Source of the DNA: JAVBTR01 sp031556065
GTDB lineage: Bacteria; Bacillota; Clostridia; Christensenellales; Aristaeellaceae
Reading direction: 5' to 3'
Length of the DNA: 51,338 bases
Assembly: GCA_031556065.1 (NCBI GenBank)
Contig: JAVBTR010000069.1
Location: 1-51,338 of the forward strand
The translations under genes and the position numbers were made by a program. Of the stretch, positions 51,294-51,338 are shown one piece after another (the stretch's first letter is position 1; each line of letters begins with the position of its first letter). The notes beneath the pieces were generated by a model. It searched no databases. It was not told where the DNA came from and was given only the letters and a program-made list of their open reading frames with translations.

Positions 51294-51338
51294 TGATATG
51301 GCAAATTGAACATTTCTACCTTGGCAAGCACTATCTTC

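Overview
The window looks like the chromosome of a Gram-positive, low-to-mid G+C Clostridia-type Firmicute. The native parts are close to 50% G+C by hand count. Genes are preceded by strong AGGAGG-type ribosome binding sites, many use GTG or TTG starts, and promoters are of the vegetative TTGACA/TATAAT type. The gene set fits this lineage: Soj/Spo0J-type ParA/ParB, RpiR and WYL regulators, a ThrRS-like nucleoside kinase, an XpaC-family protein, a DUF5058 protein, and LplB/LplC-type sugar permeases with an AraC membrane sensor.

Layout. 1-12477 is ordinary chromosome: two tRNAs, a proline-rich protein of unknown function, CapA-like and VanW-like envelope proteins, an RpiR regulator coupled to a BaiN-like flavoprotein, a DEDDh exonuclease, a nucleoside kinase, a D-cysteine desulfhydrase-like enzyme, an ECF sigma/anti-sigma pair and a processive family-2 glycosyltransferase. 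A 151-bp palindromic repeat lies at 6501-6651. 12478-21280 is a mosaic accessory region. It holds an inverted-repeat element, a chain of hairpins, a G+C-rich metK fragment without its N-terminus, and a leftward cassette (GNAT, isochorismatase-like, VOC and two DUF3795 proteins). Next come three abutting gene fragments (topB, integrase, uvrA-like), then what looks like the remaining end of an ICE-type element: a KTR zinc ribbon, a sigma-70 region 4 protein, about 500 bp of structured noncoding DNA, MazF, excisionase and integrase. The element stops at the 3' end of tRNA-Ser(CGA). Beyond that tRNA are two tandem copies of a tRNA-Ser-like 5' half, 180 bp apart, behind a consensus promoter.

21281-44040 is chromosome again: TspO, GH28, an ABC-2 exporter, a short RecQ, a serine hydrolase, a DUF5058/membrane protein/M20 peptidase operon, and an operon of two solute-binding-type proteins (one carrying a VWA domain) plus XpaC. 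That operon is divergent from a membrane diguanylate cyclase, and the two predicted promoters face each other and share one -10 region. Then follow a WYL regulator, GNAT, ParB, ParA, an AEC carrier with an unclear start, a PPi-type phosphofructokinase and a Ca2+-type P-ATPase. 44041-51338 is a catabolic/uptake operon: amidohydrolase, two sugar-type ABC permeases, a solute-binding lipoprotein and a two-TM AraC sensor-regulator, with no ATPase gene in the window.

The parts most worth following are the VWA/XpaC operon with its shared promoter to the cyclase, the tRNA-Ser half copies next to the integrated element, and the structured region upstream of mazF-xis-int. All product names come from reading motifs; no database search was possible.
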